Source of the DNA: Pseudomonas vancouverensis
Lineage (GTDB): Bacteria; Pseudomonadota; Gammaproteobacteria; Pseudomonadales; Pseudomonadaceae
DNA: 64,000 bases
Direction of reading: 5' to 3'
Assembly (NCBI RefSeq): GCF_004348895.1
Contig: NZ_RRZK01000030.1
Location: 237,144-301,143, forward strand
Part shown: positions 43,579-52,107 of the stretch, in pieces
Numbering within the stretch: position 1 is the first letter of the stretch
Layout: the number at the start of each line of letters is the position of its first letter
The notes under the pieces: generated by a model
Databases searched by the model: none
Told to the model about the DNA's origin: nothing
Seen by the model: the letters and a program-made list of their open reading frames with translations, nothing else
Made by a program: the position numbers and the translations under genes

Positions 43579-46533
43579 TCAGTTCACAGCGGACGTCGCT
43601 TCGACATGACGCGGTAAAGTCACCCGGATACGGGTGCCGCGTTGGCTCTGAACATCAGCCGGGCTGTCGATGGTGATTTGTCCATAATGCTCTTCAACGA
43701 TGGAATAGACCAGTGCAAGGCCCAGACCGGTGCCTTCGCCAGGGTCCTTGGTGGTAAAGAAAGGTTCGAACAGGCGGTCCATGATGCTCGATGGAATGCC
43801 GCTGCCTTCGTCTTCCACGATCAGGTCGACCGTGTGTTCGCCGGCTTCGCTCTTGACGCGTACCGCACTGCCCGGAGGCGAGGCATCACGGGCGTTCGAG
43901 AGCAGGTTGATGAGGACCTGGGCAAGCCGCTGCGGGTCGCCTTCGACCCAGTGGTCGGGATCGCACAGGTTATAGAACTGCACTTCGAAATTGCGTCGGT
44001 TCAGGGCCAGCAGGCCGATTGCATCCTGGGCCACTTCGGCCAGACAAACGGGTTCGTCGCTGTGCTGATGACTGCCGGCATGGGCGAAACTCATCAGCGA
44101 CTGGACGATGCGCGAGACCCGTTTGGTCTGTTCGAGAATCTGCCCGCTGATTTCCTTCAGCTCGCCGTCCTCTTCGCGCTCTTCGCGCAGGTTTTGCGCC
44201 AGGCACGCGATGCCGGTGATCGGGTTACCGATTTCGTGAGCCACGCCGGCCGCCAGTCGGCCGATGCTGGCCAGGCGTTCGGAATGCACCAGTTTGTCTT
44301 CGAGCATCTGGGTTTCGGTCAAGTCTTCTACCAGTAACACCAGGCCGCTGTTACCCGGTGCGAGCGGTTCGTCGATGGCTGCCTTGTGCAGGTTCAGCCA
44401 GCGGGTCTGTCCATCGAGGGCCAGGTGCTGTTTGTGCAGGTGCTCGTCCGGCAGGTTGATGAACCCCTGCAACAGTTCCTTCCATGGATCGGCGATGGTG
44501 CTCAGGCGTGAACCGACCACGCGTTGTGCGGCGATGCCCGTCAGCTCCTCCATGGCTTTGTTCCACATGAGGATTTCCTGATCCTTGGCCAGCGAACACA
44601 CGCCCATCGGCAGTTCCTGCAAGGTCTGGCGGTGGTAACGACGCAAGGCATCCAGTTCGGCAGCGAGCCCAGTCAGGCGCGAGTGATAGTCCTCGAGGCG
44701 GCTTTCGATGAAGTGAATGTCCTCGGTGACGTAATTCTCGCCGCCGGCCTTGTACGGCAGGAATGTCTCGACCATGTCCTGGGCCACGCTCGGCCCCATC
44801 AGGCCCGACAGGTTGGCTTCGATGCGGTCGCGCAGACGCCGCAGGGCATAAGGACGGCGCTCATCGAAAGGCAGATAAAGGTCGCGCAGTGCCTGTTCGA
44901 CTTCCTTCTGTGCTGCCTTGGCCCCGAGGGGCTTGGCCAATTGGGTGGCGAATTCCTGAGGTGAAGCGGCGTGCAGCTCCCGGCGTTGCGGGCGGCGCAC
45001 ATTGTCCACGGCGCAGGCTTCGGCAGCGCTGGCTTCTTCGCTGCTGGCGTTGGTGAACAGCGAGATCAGAGTGAACATCAGTACGTTGGCAGCCAGGGAC
45101 GCAATGGCCGCCATGTGCCAACTGGTGTCGTCCAGCACGTAGATCATGTTCAGCAGCGGGATGTAGAAGCCTTGCAGGTTGCCGACCAGCGGCAGCAGCA
45201 TGGTCACCACCCACACCAGCGTGCCGGCGAGCAAACCGGCGATGAAGCCGCGACGGTTGGCCGTCGGCCAATACAGGACCGAGAGTACACCGGGCAGGAA
45301 CTGCAGGGTGGCAACGAAGGCAACGATACCGAGGTTGGCCAGGTCCTGCTCGGCGCCGAGCATCAGGTAGAAACCGTAGCCGGCCATGATGATCGCGACG
45401 ATCAAGGCCCGACGAGTCCACTTCAGCCAGCGGTAGATGTTGCCTTCGGCCGGTGGCTGATAAAGCGGCAGCACCAGGTGGTTCAAGGCCATCCCGGACA
45501 GGGCCAGGGTGGTGACGATGATCAGGCCGCTGGCCGCCGATAGCCCGCCCACATAGGCCAGCAGCGCCAACGCCTTGCTGTTGGCGGCAATGCCGATGCC
45601 CAGCGTGAAGTATTCCGGGTTGGTGGTGGCGCCCAGTTTCAGGCCGGCCCAGAGAATCAGGGGTACCGCCAGGCTCATTAACAACAGGAACAGCGGCAGC
45701 CCCCAGCTCGCGCTGACCAACGAGCGCGGGTTGAGGTTTTCGGTGAAGGTCATGTGATACATGTGCGGCATCACGATGGCCGAAGCGAAGAACACCAACA
45801 GCAGCGTACGCCACGGACCTTCCTGCAAGGGGGTGTGCAGGGCGGCGAGGGCGGTCTGGTTTTGCAGCAGCCACAGCTCCAGCTGCTGCGGGCCGTCGAA
45901 CACGCCGTACAACGCATACAGCCCGACGCCGCCCAGAGCGATCAGCTTGATCACCGACTCGAAGGCAATCGCGAACACCAGGCCTTCGTGTTTTTCCCGG
46001 GTGGCGATGTGACGGGAACCAAAGAAAATCGTGAACAGCGTAATCAGTGCGCAGAAGCTCAGGGCTACACGGTGCTGCACCGGCTCACGGGTGAGGATGC
46101 CAATGGAGTCGGCGACCGCCTGGATCTGCAAGGCCAGCAACGGCAATACGCCCACGAGCATGAAAATGGTGGTCAGCGCGCCGGCCCAGGTGCTGCGGAA
46201 GCGAAAGGCGAACAGGTCGGCCAGCGAAGATAACTGATAGGTGCGGGTGATTTTCAGAATCGGATAGAGCAACACCGGCGCCAGCAGAAATGCCCCGGAA
46301 ACACCCAGGTAGCTGGACAGGAAGCCGTAGCCGTACTGATAGGCCAGGCCCACCGTGCCGTAAAACGCCCAGGCACTGGCATAGACCCCCAGCGACAGGG
46401 TGTAGGTGAGCGGGTGGCGAATGATCGCCCGGGGGATCATGCCCCGTTCACTGATCCAGGCGACGCCGAACAGCACTGCCAGGTAGGCGGCGCTGATCAG
46501 GATCATCTGGGTCAGGCTAAAGCTCATCGGCAT
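43579..46533 (-). CDS. cbrA: Transporter-fused sensor kinase CbrA
   Basis: A 984-residue hybrid. Residues 1-510 form an SLC5-type Na+/solute transporter domain with about 13 helices, which moves histidine in characterised CbrA; then a STAC linker (about 530-620), a PAS domain (about 640-745, LPMGVCSLAKDQEILMWNKAMEEL), a DHp domain with the phospho-accepting His766 (GVAHEIGNPITGIA) and an HATPase (LINLLSNARDA, EDEGSGIP, GTGLGLALV). It phosphorylates CbrB. The ATG at 46533 lies within the end of cbrX; a second ATG at 46527 is nearly as good. Confidence 0.95.
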   Translation of the reverse strand: MPMSFSLTQMILISAAYLAVLFGVAWISERGMIPRAIIRHPLTYTLSLGVYASAWAFYGTVGLAYQYGYGFLSSYLGVSGAFLLAPVLLYPILKITRTYQLSSLADLFAFRFRSTWAGALTTIFMLVGVLPLLALQIQAVADSIGILTREPVQHRVALSFCALITLFTIFFGSRHIATREKHEGLVFAIAFESVIKLIALGGVGLYALYGVFDGPQQLELWLLQNQTALAALHTPLQEGPWRTLLLVFFASAIVMPHMYHMTFTENLNPRSLVSASWGLPLFLLLMSLAVPLILWAGLKLGATTNPEYFTLGIGIAANSKALALLAYVGGLSAASGLIIVTTLALSGMALNHLVLPLYQPPAEGNIYRWLKWTRRALIVAIIMAGYGFYLMLGAEQDLANLGIVAFVATLQFLPGVLSVLYWPTANRRGFIAGLLAGTLVWVVTMLLPLVGNLQGFYIPLLNMIYVLDDTSWHMAAIASLAANVLMFTLISLFTNASSEEASAAEACAVDNVRRPQRRELHAASPQEFATQLAKPLGAKAAQKEVEQALRDLYLPFDERRPYALRRLRDRIEANLSGLMGPSVAQDMVETFLPYKAGGENYVTEDIHFIESRLEDYHSRLTGLAAELDALRRYHRQTLQELPMGVCSLAKDQEILMWNKAMEELTGIAAQRVVGSRLSTIADPWKELLQGFINLPDEHLHKQHLALDGQTRWLNLHKAAIDEPLAPGNSGLVLLVEDLTETQMLEDKLVHSERLASIGRLAAGVAHEIGNPITGIACLAQNLREEREEDGELKEISGQILEQTKRVSRIVQSLMSFAHAGSHQHSDEPVCLAEVAQDAIGLLALNRRNFEVQFYNLCDPDHWVEGDPQRLAQVLINLLSNARDASPPGSAVRVKSEAGEHTVDLIVEDEGSGIPSSIMDRLFEPFFTTKDPGEGTGLGLALVYSIVEEHYGQITIDSPADVQSQRGTRIRVTLPRHVEATSAVN

Positions 46534-46693
46534 CTTTTTGACTCTGCAGGATGAAGGTCACGACGATCAGAATCAGCCAGAGCAGATAGGGGCGATACCA
46601 GGCGCCAGTGGCGTCGATCCACCAATCCATGATGGCCGGGGAGAACAGATAAATGCCCACTACCAAAAGCAGGACCAAGCGATAGATGTACAT
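46517..46693 (-). CDS. cbrX: CbrX small membrane protein overlapping cbrA
   Basis: A 58-residue protein (MYIYRLVLLLVVGIYLFSPA...) with two membrane helices (about 3-22 and 35-50) and a charged end (QSQKDADEL). Its stop lies 17 bp inside cbrA, so cbrA translation is probably coupled to it. This is the small reading frame known as cbrX in Pseudomonas, thought to help CbrA synthesis. It follows gluQ on the same strand after 77 bp. Confidence 0.85.
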   Translation of the reverse strand: MYIYRLVLLLVVGIYLFSPAIMDWWIDATGAWYRPYLLWLILIVVTFILQSQKDADEL

Positions 46694-46770
46694 CCCGGCC
46701 TCTCTTTTTTATGCGCGTGCCCGAAAACGTGCGGCGATGGTAACGGATGGGCGCGCCACTGCAAGTGCGA

Positions 46771-47667
46771 TCACAGCAGCTGTGCCTCGGGCAGGTTCAG
46801 TGTGCGCGGGATCCGAGTGGCATCCCAGTGGGCGATGCCCCATTTCAACACTTCCCGAGGCGTGGCTGCCGTCAGCTCGATTCCAGGATTTTGCCCCAGT
46901 GCGCGCAAGGCTCGCAGCAACAATGGCGTGGCCTGATCTTCGGTCAGTGGAGGCGAGCGATAGGACTTGCCGAGCTTGTTGCCATCCGGCTGGGTAATCA
47001 GCGGGATGTGCAGGTAACGCGGTTGGGGCAGGCCGAGCAACTCCTGCAAGTACAGCTGACGCGGAGTGGAGTCGAGCAGGTCGGCGCCACGCACGACATC
47101 GGTAACACCTTGCCAGGCATCGTCGAGGACCACGGCCAGTTGGTAGGCGTAGAGCCCGTCGCGACGGCGGATTACGAAATCGCCGACGTCCCGCCCCAGG
47201 TGCTGGCGATATTCGCCTTGCACGCGGTCGATGAAGTGATAGGACAGCTCCGGTACACGCAAGCGAATGGCAGCACCTTCACTGCCATGACCCGCGTTGC
47301 GGCACAGCCCGGGATAAATGCCTTTATAGGGTTCGAGTTGCTTGCGCGAGCAGGTGCAGGCATAGGCCAGACCCTGATTGAACAGGCGGTTGAGCACTTC
47401 GGCGTAGGCTTCGTGCCGGTCACTTTGGCGGACCATTTCGCCGTCCCACTCAAAACCGTAGCTTTCCAGCGCCTTGAGAATTGCGCTTTGAGCGCCCGGC
47501 TCTTCGCGGGGCGGGTCGAGATCTTCCATGCGCATCAACCAGCGTCCACCGACTGAACGTGCATCGAGGTACGAAGCCAGCGCTGCGACCAGCGAGCCAA
47601 AATGCAGATGGCCGCTGGGCGTCGGGGCGAAGCGACCGATGTAGGGGGAGGAAGCGATGGCAGTCAT
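46771..47667 (-). CDS. gluQ: Glutamyl-Q tRNA(Asp) synthetase
   Basis: A 298-residue shortened glutamyl-tRNA synthetase. The ATG at 47667 (MTAIASSPYIGRFAPTPSGHLHFGSL) gives the HIGH-like motif. A zinc site is visible as CTCSRKQLEPYKGIYPGLC near residue 105-125, and the KMSKS region reads KLGKS. It lacks the anticodon-binding domain and charges Glu onto queuosine in tRNA-Asp. It follows dksA, the normal order; the open frame upstream of 47667 runs back into dksA and is not real. Confidence 0.93.
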   Translation of the reverse strand: MTAIASSPYIGRFAPTPSGHLHFGSLVAALASYLDARSVGGRWLMRMEDLDPPREEPGAQSAILKALESYGFEWDGEMVRQSDRHEAYAEVLNRLFNQGLAYACTCSRKQLEPYKGIYPGLCRNAGHGSEGAAIRLRVPELSYHFIDRVQGEYRQHLGRDVGDFVIRRRDGLYAYQLAVVLDDAWQGVTDVVRGADLLDSTPRQLYLQELLGLPQPRYLHIPLITQPDGNKLGKSYRSPPLTEDQATPLLLRALRALGQNPGIELTAATPREVLKWGIAHWDATRIPRTLNLPEAQLL

Positions 47668-47750
47668 GGGGGCGAAATTTCTTTTCCAGTGCGTCGCAGA
47701 ACGCCTGTAGGAGCGATTTATACCGCGACGGTATCGCAAATCACAGAAAC

Positions 47751-47785
47751 AAAAACGGAGCGTTCGCACGCTCCGTTTTTCGTTC
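47751..47785 (-). terminator. Terminator of dksA
   Basis: Stem AAAAACGGAGCG / CGCTCCGTTTTT, 6-base loop, with T runs in both directions; 10 bp after the dksA stop. Confidence 0.88.
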
Positions 47786-47794
47786 AAGTCGATA

Positions 47795-48238
47795 TTACTT
47801 GCCGACTTGCTTTTCCTTGATTTCCGCCAGGGTCTTGCAGTCGACACACATGTCGGCGGTAGGGCGGGCTTCCAGTCGCTTGACGCCAATCTCGACGCCA
47901 CAGGACTCGCACCAGCCGTATTCTTCGTCTTCAATCAATTGCAGCGTTTTGTCGATCTTCTTGATCAACTTGCGTTCACGATCGCGGGCTCGCAGTTCTA
48001 GGGCGAACTCCTCTTCCTGGCTGGCACGGTCTGCCGGGTCCGGGAAGTTGGCCGCTTCGTCCTTCATGTGGTCCACGGTTTTGTCGACCCCTTCCATCAG
48101 CTCTTTTTTCCACTGATTCAGGACCTTGGTGAAGTGCGCGCGCATGGGCTTACCCATGTACTCCTCACCTGGAGCTTCTTTGTAGGGTTCGAAGCCGCTG
48201 ATCGGCTGGACTGCCTGTTGCTTTGCTTGGGTGGACAT
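47795..48238 (-). CDS. dksA: RNA polymerase-binding factor DksA
   Basis: A 147-residue DksA. The coiled coil (about 35-110) has the tip DPADRAS with the two Asp that reach the polymerase active site. The zinc finger CESCGVEIGVKRLEARPTADMCVDC has all four Cys. With ppGpp it represses rRNA and some tRNA promoters, such as those at 12381 and 63660 onward here, and activates amino acid genes. Followed by gluQ, as in other gammaproteobacteria. Confidence 0.96.
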   Translation of the reverse strand: MSTQAKQQAVQPISGFEPYKEAPGEEYMGKPMRAHFTKVLNQWKKELMEGVDKTVDHMKDEAANFPDPADRASQEEEFALELRARDRERKLIKKIDKTLQLIEDEEYGWCESCGVEIGVKRLEARPTADMCVDCKTLAEIKEKQVGK

Positions 48239-48570
48239 GAAATAGACCGCCTCTACTCTTGTAATCCATCTGCGCAGGATTGCTCCATCACCGACACCTG
48301 CCGGCCCTGCGGCTGCAAGCGGGCGAACTTACCAGATCAACTCGGGCCGCGCTACTCCCGGATGTCGAGCTCGCGGCACATGGTGCTTGCCAAAGATGAC
48401 AAAGCGTTGTCTGGTGGCTCGCAAACCCGGCTCAATTAATGATTTTAGTCAAACCTGCGACAGGTGCCCGGCTCGTTTGTGACCAGACTTGTAACGCTTC
48501 TGACCGCTTTAGGTTCTCGCTCGTTCCTGGGCTTGGGTAGAATCGCTGTTTTTCCGTTGAAGGAAGGCCC
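48239..48570. promoter_or_regulatory. Divergent intergenic region dksA / aminotransferase
   Basis: A 332-bp gap with no gene. A TAGAAT box at 48538-48543 is a likely -10 for the aminotransferase gene, but I see no good -35 at the right distance. AAGGAAGG is the ribosome site before 48571. No clear dksA promoter could be placed. Confidence 0.4.
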
Positions 48571-49743
48571 ATGGCTCAGTCCTACAGTGCCCGCAGTCGT
48601 GCAATAGAACCTTTCCATGTCATGGCATTGCTGGCGCGGGCCAATGAGTTGCAGGCCGCCGGCCACGACGTCATCCATCTGGAAATCGGCGAGCCGGACT
48701 TCACCACCGCCGAACCGATCATCCAGGCAGGTCAGGCCGCGCTGGCCTCAGGCAAGACCCGCTACACCGCGGCGCGCGGCATTCCAGAACTGCGTGAAGC
48801 CATTTCCGGTTTCTATCAACAGCGCTACGGTCTGAGCATCGATCCTCGTCGTATTCTCATCACGCCCGGCGGTTCCGGCGCCTTGTTGCTGGCCAGTGCC
48901 TTGCTGGTGGACCCGGGCAAGCATTGGCTGCTGGCGGACCCCGGTTATCCGTGCAATCGGCACTTCCTGCGTCTTGTGGAAGGGGCGGCGCAACTGGTGC
49001 CGGTCGGCCCAGAGGTGCGCTATCAATTGACGCCAGACCTGGTCGAGCGTCATTGGGATCACGACAGTGTGGGCGCGTTGGTGGCGTCTCCGGCCAACCC
49101 GACCGGTACGATCCTGACCCGTGAGGAGCTGGCGGCGCTGTCCACTGCGATCAAGCAGCGCCATGGTCATCTGGTCGTCGACGAGATCTACCACGGTTTA
49201 ACCTACGGCACCGACGCGGCCAGTGTGCTGGAAGTCGATGACAGTGCCTTTGTCCTCAATAGTTTTTCCAAATATTTCGGCATGACCGGTTGGCGCCTCG
49301 GCTGGCTGGTGGCGCCCGATGCTGCGGTCAATGAGCTGGAAAAACTCGCGCAGAACCTCTACATCAGCGCCCCGAGTATGGCTCAGCACGCTGCACTGGC
49401 TTGTTTTGAGCCGGCGACCATCAGCATCCTGGAGGAACGTCGCGCCGAATTCGGGCGTCGCCGGGATTTCCTCCTGCCAGCTTTGCGAGCATTAGGTTTC
49501 GGGATTGCGGTCGAGCCCGAAGGTGCCTTCTATTTGTATGCCGATATCAGCAAGTTCGGCGGAGATGCCTTCGCGTTTTGCCGTCACTTCCTGGAAACCG
49601 AGCACGTGGCATTCACCCCGGGTCTGGATTTCGGTCGGTATCAGGCAACGCATCATGTGCGGTTTGCCTATACGCAAAATCTTGAGCGGTTACAGGAAGC
49701 CGTCGAGCGTATTGCTCGCGGGTTGCAGAGCTGGCACGGCTGA
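48571..49743 (+). CDS. PLP-dependent aminotransferase (class I/II)
   Basis: A 390-residue fold-type I aminotransferase. Landmarks: HLEIGEPDFTTAEPI, TRYTAARGIPELREAI, ASPANPTGT (PLP Asn), VVDEIYHGLTYG (Asp and Tyr) and NSFSKYFGMTGWRLGWLVAP with the Schiff-base Lys in SFSKYF. The family includes aspartate, alanine and methionine transaminases; the substrate cannot be fixed. It overlaps the sfsA start by 1 bp, an arrangement kept in Pseudomonas. Confidence 0.88.
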   Translation: MAQSYSARSRAIEPFHVMALLARANELQAAGHDVIHLEIGEPDFTTAEPIIQAGQAALASGKTRYTAARGIPELREAISGFYQQRYGLSIDPRRILITPGGSGALLLASALLVDPGKHWLLADPGYPCNRHFLRLVEGAAQLVPVGPEVRYQLTPDLVERHWDHDSVGALVASPANPTGTILTREELAALSTAIKQRHGHLVVDEIYHGLTYGTDAASVLEVDDSAFVLNSFSKYFGMTGWRLGWLVAPDAAVNELEKLAQNLYISAPSMAQHAALACFEPATISILEERRAEFGRRRDFLLPALRALGFGIAVEPEGAFYLYADISKFGGDAFAFCRHFLETEHVAFTPGLDFGRYQATHHVRFAYTQNLERLQEAVERIARGLQSWHG

Positions 49744-50456
49744 TGCGCTTTGATCCCCCACTCGAAGAAGGCCGTTTGATCCGCCGTTACAAGCGCTTTC
49801 TCACGGATATCGAAACCGTTAACGGCGAGTTGCTGACCATTCATTGCCCGAACACCGGTTCGATGCTCAATTGCCAGGTTGAAGGCGGGCAGGTCTGGTT
49901 CAGCCGCTCCAACGATCCGAAGCGCAAACTGCCGGGCACCTGGGAAGTCGGTGAAACGCCACAGGGCCGGTTGTTTTGTGTGAATACCGCCAGGGCCAAC
50001 GGCTTGATTGAAGAGGCGTTGCGCGCGGGTGTCATCAGCGAACTGAACGGCTTCGCCGCTCTCAAGCGCGAAGTCGCGTACGGGCAAGAAAACAGCCGCA
50101 TAGATTTTCGCCTCGACTACCCGAACGGGCCGGCTTATGTCGAGGTTAAAAGTGTCACCCTGGGCTTTGACGGAACCGCGGTGGCGGCATTCCCCGATGC
50201 GGTCACTCAGCGTGGTGCCAAGCATCTGCGTGAACTGGCGCACCTGGCTCGGAACGGCATTCGTGCGGTGCAGTTGTACTGTGTCTGTCTGTCAGATATC
50301 GAGGCGGTGCGCCCCGCGCTGGAAATTGATCCGGCCTACGCCCAGGCACTGCGTGAGGCGCAAGCCAGCGGTGTCGAGGTATTGGCTTACGGTGTGCGCA
50401 TGAGTCACGAGGAGATGGTGGTCGATCGGCGTCTGCAAGTGTTGTTGGGCGATTAA
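49743..50456 (+). CDS. sfsA: Sugar fermentation stimulation protein SfsA
   Basis: A 237-residue SfsA protein (MRFDPPLEEGRLIRRYKRFLTDIE..., HCPNTGSMLNC, FCVNTARANGLIEEAL, RIDFRLD, YVEVKSVTLG, FPDAVTQRGAKHLREL). The EVKS and PDA motifs belong to a nuclease-like fold; a sugar-gene regulator role comes from E. coli only. Translation is coupled to the aminotransferase gene (TGATG). Its end overlaps the convergent Rieske gene by 4 bp. Confidence 0.93.
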   Translation: MRFDPPLEEGRLIRRYKRFLTDIETVNGELLTIHCPNTGSMLNCQVEGGQVWFSRSNDPKRKLPGTWEVGETPQGRLFCVNTARANGLIEEALRAGVISELNGFAALKREVAYGQENSRIDFRLDYPNGPAYVEVKSVTLGFDGTAVAAFPDAVTQRGAKHLRELAHLARNGIRAVQLYCVCLSDIEAVRPALEIDPAYAQALREAQASGVEVLAYGVRMSHEEMVVDRRLQVLLGD

Positions 50457-50770
50457 AGGCTGACCCAGATGCCCTGCGCGTCTTCGCGACTGGGAATGCG
50501 GGTCAGCGCTTGCCCGGCGCAAGGACCGGCGACGCATTCGCCGTCCTCGATCAGAAACAGCGCGCCGTGGGTTGCACACTGGATCAGGCTGTTACTTGGG
50601 TCGAGAAATTGATCGGGGTGCCATTCCAGCGCAACCCCGCGGTGCGGACAGCGATTGCTATAGACGTACACCTGGCCGCCCCGGCGTACGGCAAAGAGTT
50701 TACGCCCTTCGATGTCGAATCCCCGACTGCTGTCATTGACCAGTTCAGCGCCTGCGCACAGCCATTTCAT
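50453..50770 (-). CDS. Small Rieske [2Fe-2S] protein
   Basis: A 105-residue single-domain Rieske protein. Cluster ligands are Cys41-x-His43 (CPHRG) and Cys65-x2-His68 (CATHGALF), the standard pattern. It has no signal or membrane helix, so it is cytoplasmic, like ferredoxin components of dioxygenases or NirD-type subunits. No oxygenase partner is beside it. It lies directly downstream of the prrF gene on the same strand. Confidence 0.85.
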   Translation of the reverse strand: MKWLCAGAELVNDSSRGFDIEGRKLFAVRRGGQVYVYSNRCPHRGVALEWHPDQFLDPSNSLIQCATHGALFLIEDGECVAGPCAGQALTRIPSREDAQGIWVSL

Positions 50771-50927
50771 GCTTGATACCAGTCCTCGCAGACGATTGAA
50801 ATCGATAACCTGACGTCAAGGATACTTGGCCTGTTGCCGCGATGCCCGGGAATCCTTTGAGGACGGCGGTTCAAGCGCTTGAGTGACAGGTGTAGTCGCA
50901 GTCGATTGTCCGCACTTTTCCACAGGC

Positions 50928-51040
50928 AAAAAAAGACCCGGCAAGAGCCGGGTCAAATAACCGTGATTAGCCTGATGAGGAGATAATCTGAGAGTCCGAA
51001 CCAAGGGCTTTTCAGAATATCGACCAGTCTCGCGACTAGT
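50928..51040 (-). ncRNA. prrF: PrrF iron-responsive small RNA
   Basis: A transcript of about 113 nt. It opens with a stem (ACTAGTC-GCGA-GACTGGT), holds the core CTCCTCATCAGGCTAATCACGG, which is the PrrF segment that pairs with sodB and other iron-protein mRNAs, and ends in a terminator (GACCCGGC / GCCGGGTC plus seven T). A Fur box overlaps its promoter. PrrF shuts off non-essential iron proteins when iron is short. Which of the two Pseudomonas PrrF copies this is cannot be said. Confidence 0.88.
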
Positions 51041-51042
51041 TG

Positions 51043-51075
51043 TGATAATCATATCGATTCTCATTACCATGTCAA
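51043..51075 (-). promoter_or_regulatory. PrrF promoter with Fur box
   Basis: On the minus strand TTGACA (51075-51070), 16 bp, TATGAT (51053-51048). GATAATCATATCGATTCTCATTA at 51044-51066 resembles the Fur consensus and covers the -10 and spacer, so Fur with iron would block it. Confidence 0.8.
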
Positions 51076-51162
51076 TCGCTGTTTTTTGATTTCTGCGATA
51101 TTTCATCGTTTTTCTTGTGAAGGCCCCGTAATCATTGGGTTTGAGGCTGATTTTCCAGCGGC

Positions 51163-51435
51163 TCAGTTCTTATGGCGCTGAGAAATGGCTTCCAGTTGTT
51201 TATTCAAGGCATCCTTGCGTTCGGCAGGTATGTCGTTCCAGTGCACATCCATCAAAGCGCCTTCAATGGCGTACAACAACACCTTGGACGCCCTGAAGCC
51301 ACGGGTGCGCACGGCCCGATAAGCGTCCACCGCCCCCAGGCGACGCAAGTCCGATGCGCTGTGAATGCCCACGGCATGCAACCACTGCGCTGACGTCTTG
51401 CCGAGATTCTTCAGATGTTGCAGTTCATCATTCAT
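51163..51435 (-). CDS. TfoX C-terminal domain protein
   Basis: A 90-residue protein made only of the TfoX/Sxy C-terminal domain: LKNLGKTSAQWLHAVGIHSASDLRRLGAVDAYRAVRTRGFRASKVLLYAIEGALMDVHWNDIP. The ATG at 51435 follows AAGGAGG. Full TfoX controls competence genes; stand-alone C-terminal domains are common and unstudied, with a helix-hairpin-helix look (LGKTSAQWLHAVGI). Confidence 0.82.
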   Translation of the reverse strand: MNDELQHLKNLGKTSAQWLHAVGIHSASDLRRLGAVDAYRAVRTRGFRASKVLLYAIEGALMDVHWNDIPAERKDALNKQLEAISQRHKN

Positions 51436-51671
51436 CAAGCCTCCTTGCGATGGCCGAATGGAGAGCGTGGGCATGCTTCAGAGGAGTGTAGCCATCAGTA
51501 GGAAAAGCGTGATTCTTTGGTCGGTTTCGACGCAAAAGCTTCTAAGGAGGGAAGAAGGTCAGGGAGATACAGGCCTGGGAAATGGCGGGAGGTCGTCAGC
51601 TTTTTCAGGGAAAAGTAACCAGCGTCCAGCGCGGATGAGTGCGCCGGACGTGTCGGTTATCCGTTAAGAAT

Positions 51672-52016
51672 TCAGCGGGTGCGATAACGCAACCGTGTCC
51701 CGAAGTTCATCGACATCAGAATTTCGTCTGCACTCAGCTCCGGCGGAAAGTAGGCACCGGAAATTTGTGCATGGGCCAGGCTTGCACCTTCCAGCGTCGC
51801 TTTACGGAAATCAATGCCGCGCAAATCGGCGGAGCGGAAATAGGCATCGCTGAAGTCCACGCCATCGGCATTCAGCTCGCGCAAGTCCAGTCCGCGAAAG
51901 TCGCCGCCCACCATATCGATGGGGCCATCCTTGGGGCGCTCGCTGTTGAAGCCTCTGATGTCGTCTTTGTGCAGCAAGGCATAAAGCGGGGTGTCGAGAA
52001 GTTTCGGCTGGCTCAT
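51672..52016 (-). CDS. Pentapeptide-repeat protein
   Basis: A 114-residue protein whose middle (residues 36-90) is a run of A(D/N)LxX pentapeptides: GGDFRGLDLRELNADGVDFSDAYFRSADLRGIDFRKATLEGASLAHAQISGAYF. Such repeats fold as a square right-handed beta helix. Some members protect gyrase, but this one is too short for the Qnr type. No signal peptide. A solitary gene with about 235 bp of non-coding sequence on its left. Confidence 0.85.
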   Translation of the reverse strand: MSQPKLLDTPLYALLHKDDIRGFNSERPKDGPIDMVGGDFRGLDLRELNADGVDFSDAYFRSADLRGIDFRKATLEGASLAHAQISGAYFPPELSADEILMSMNFGTRLRYRTR

Positions 52017-52107
52017 GTCGCATCACCTGTTGGTTTTATGACGCCAGTATAGTGCCACTATTTGACAGCCGTGAAGCCGACGAGGGCTGCACGGCTGAAA
52101 TAGTTTC

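Noticed and set aside
47703..47745. A further REP element after the gluQ start
   Set aside because: Only a lone TGTAGGAGCGAT half-unit is present without its inverted partner.
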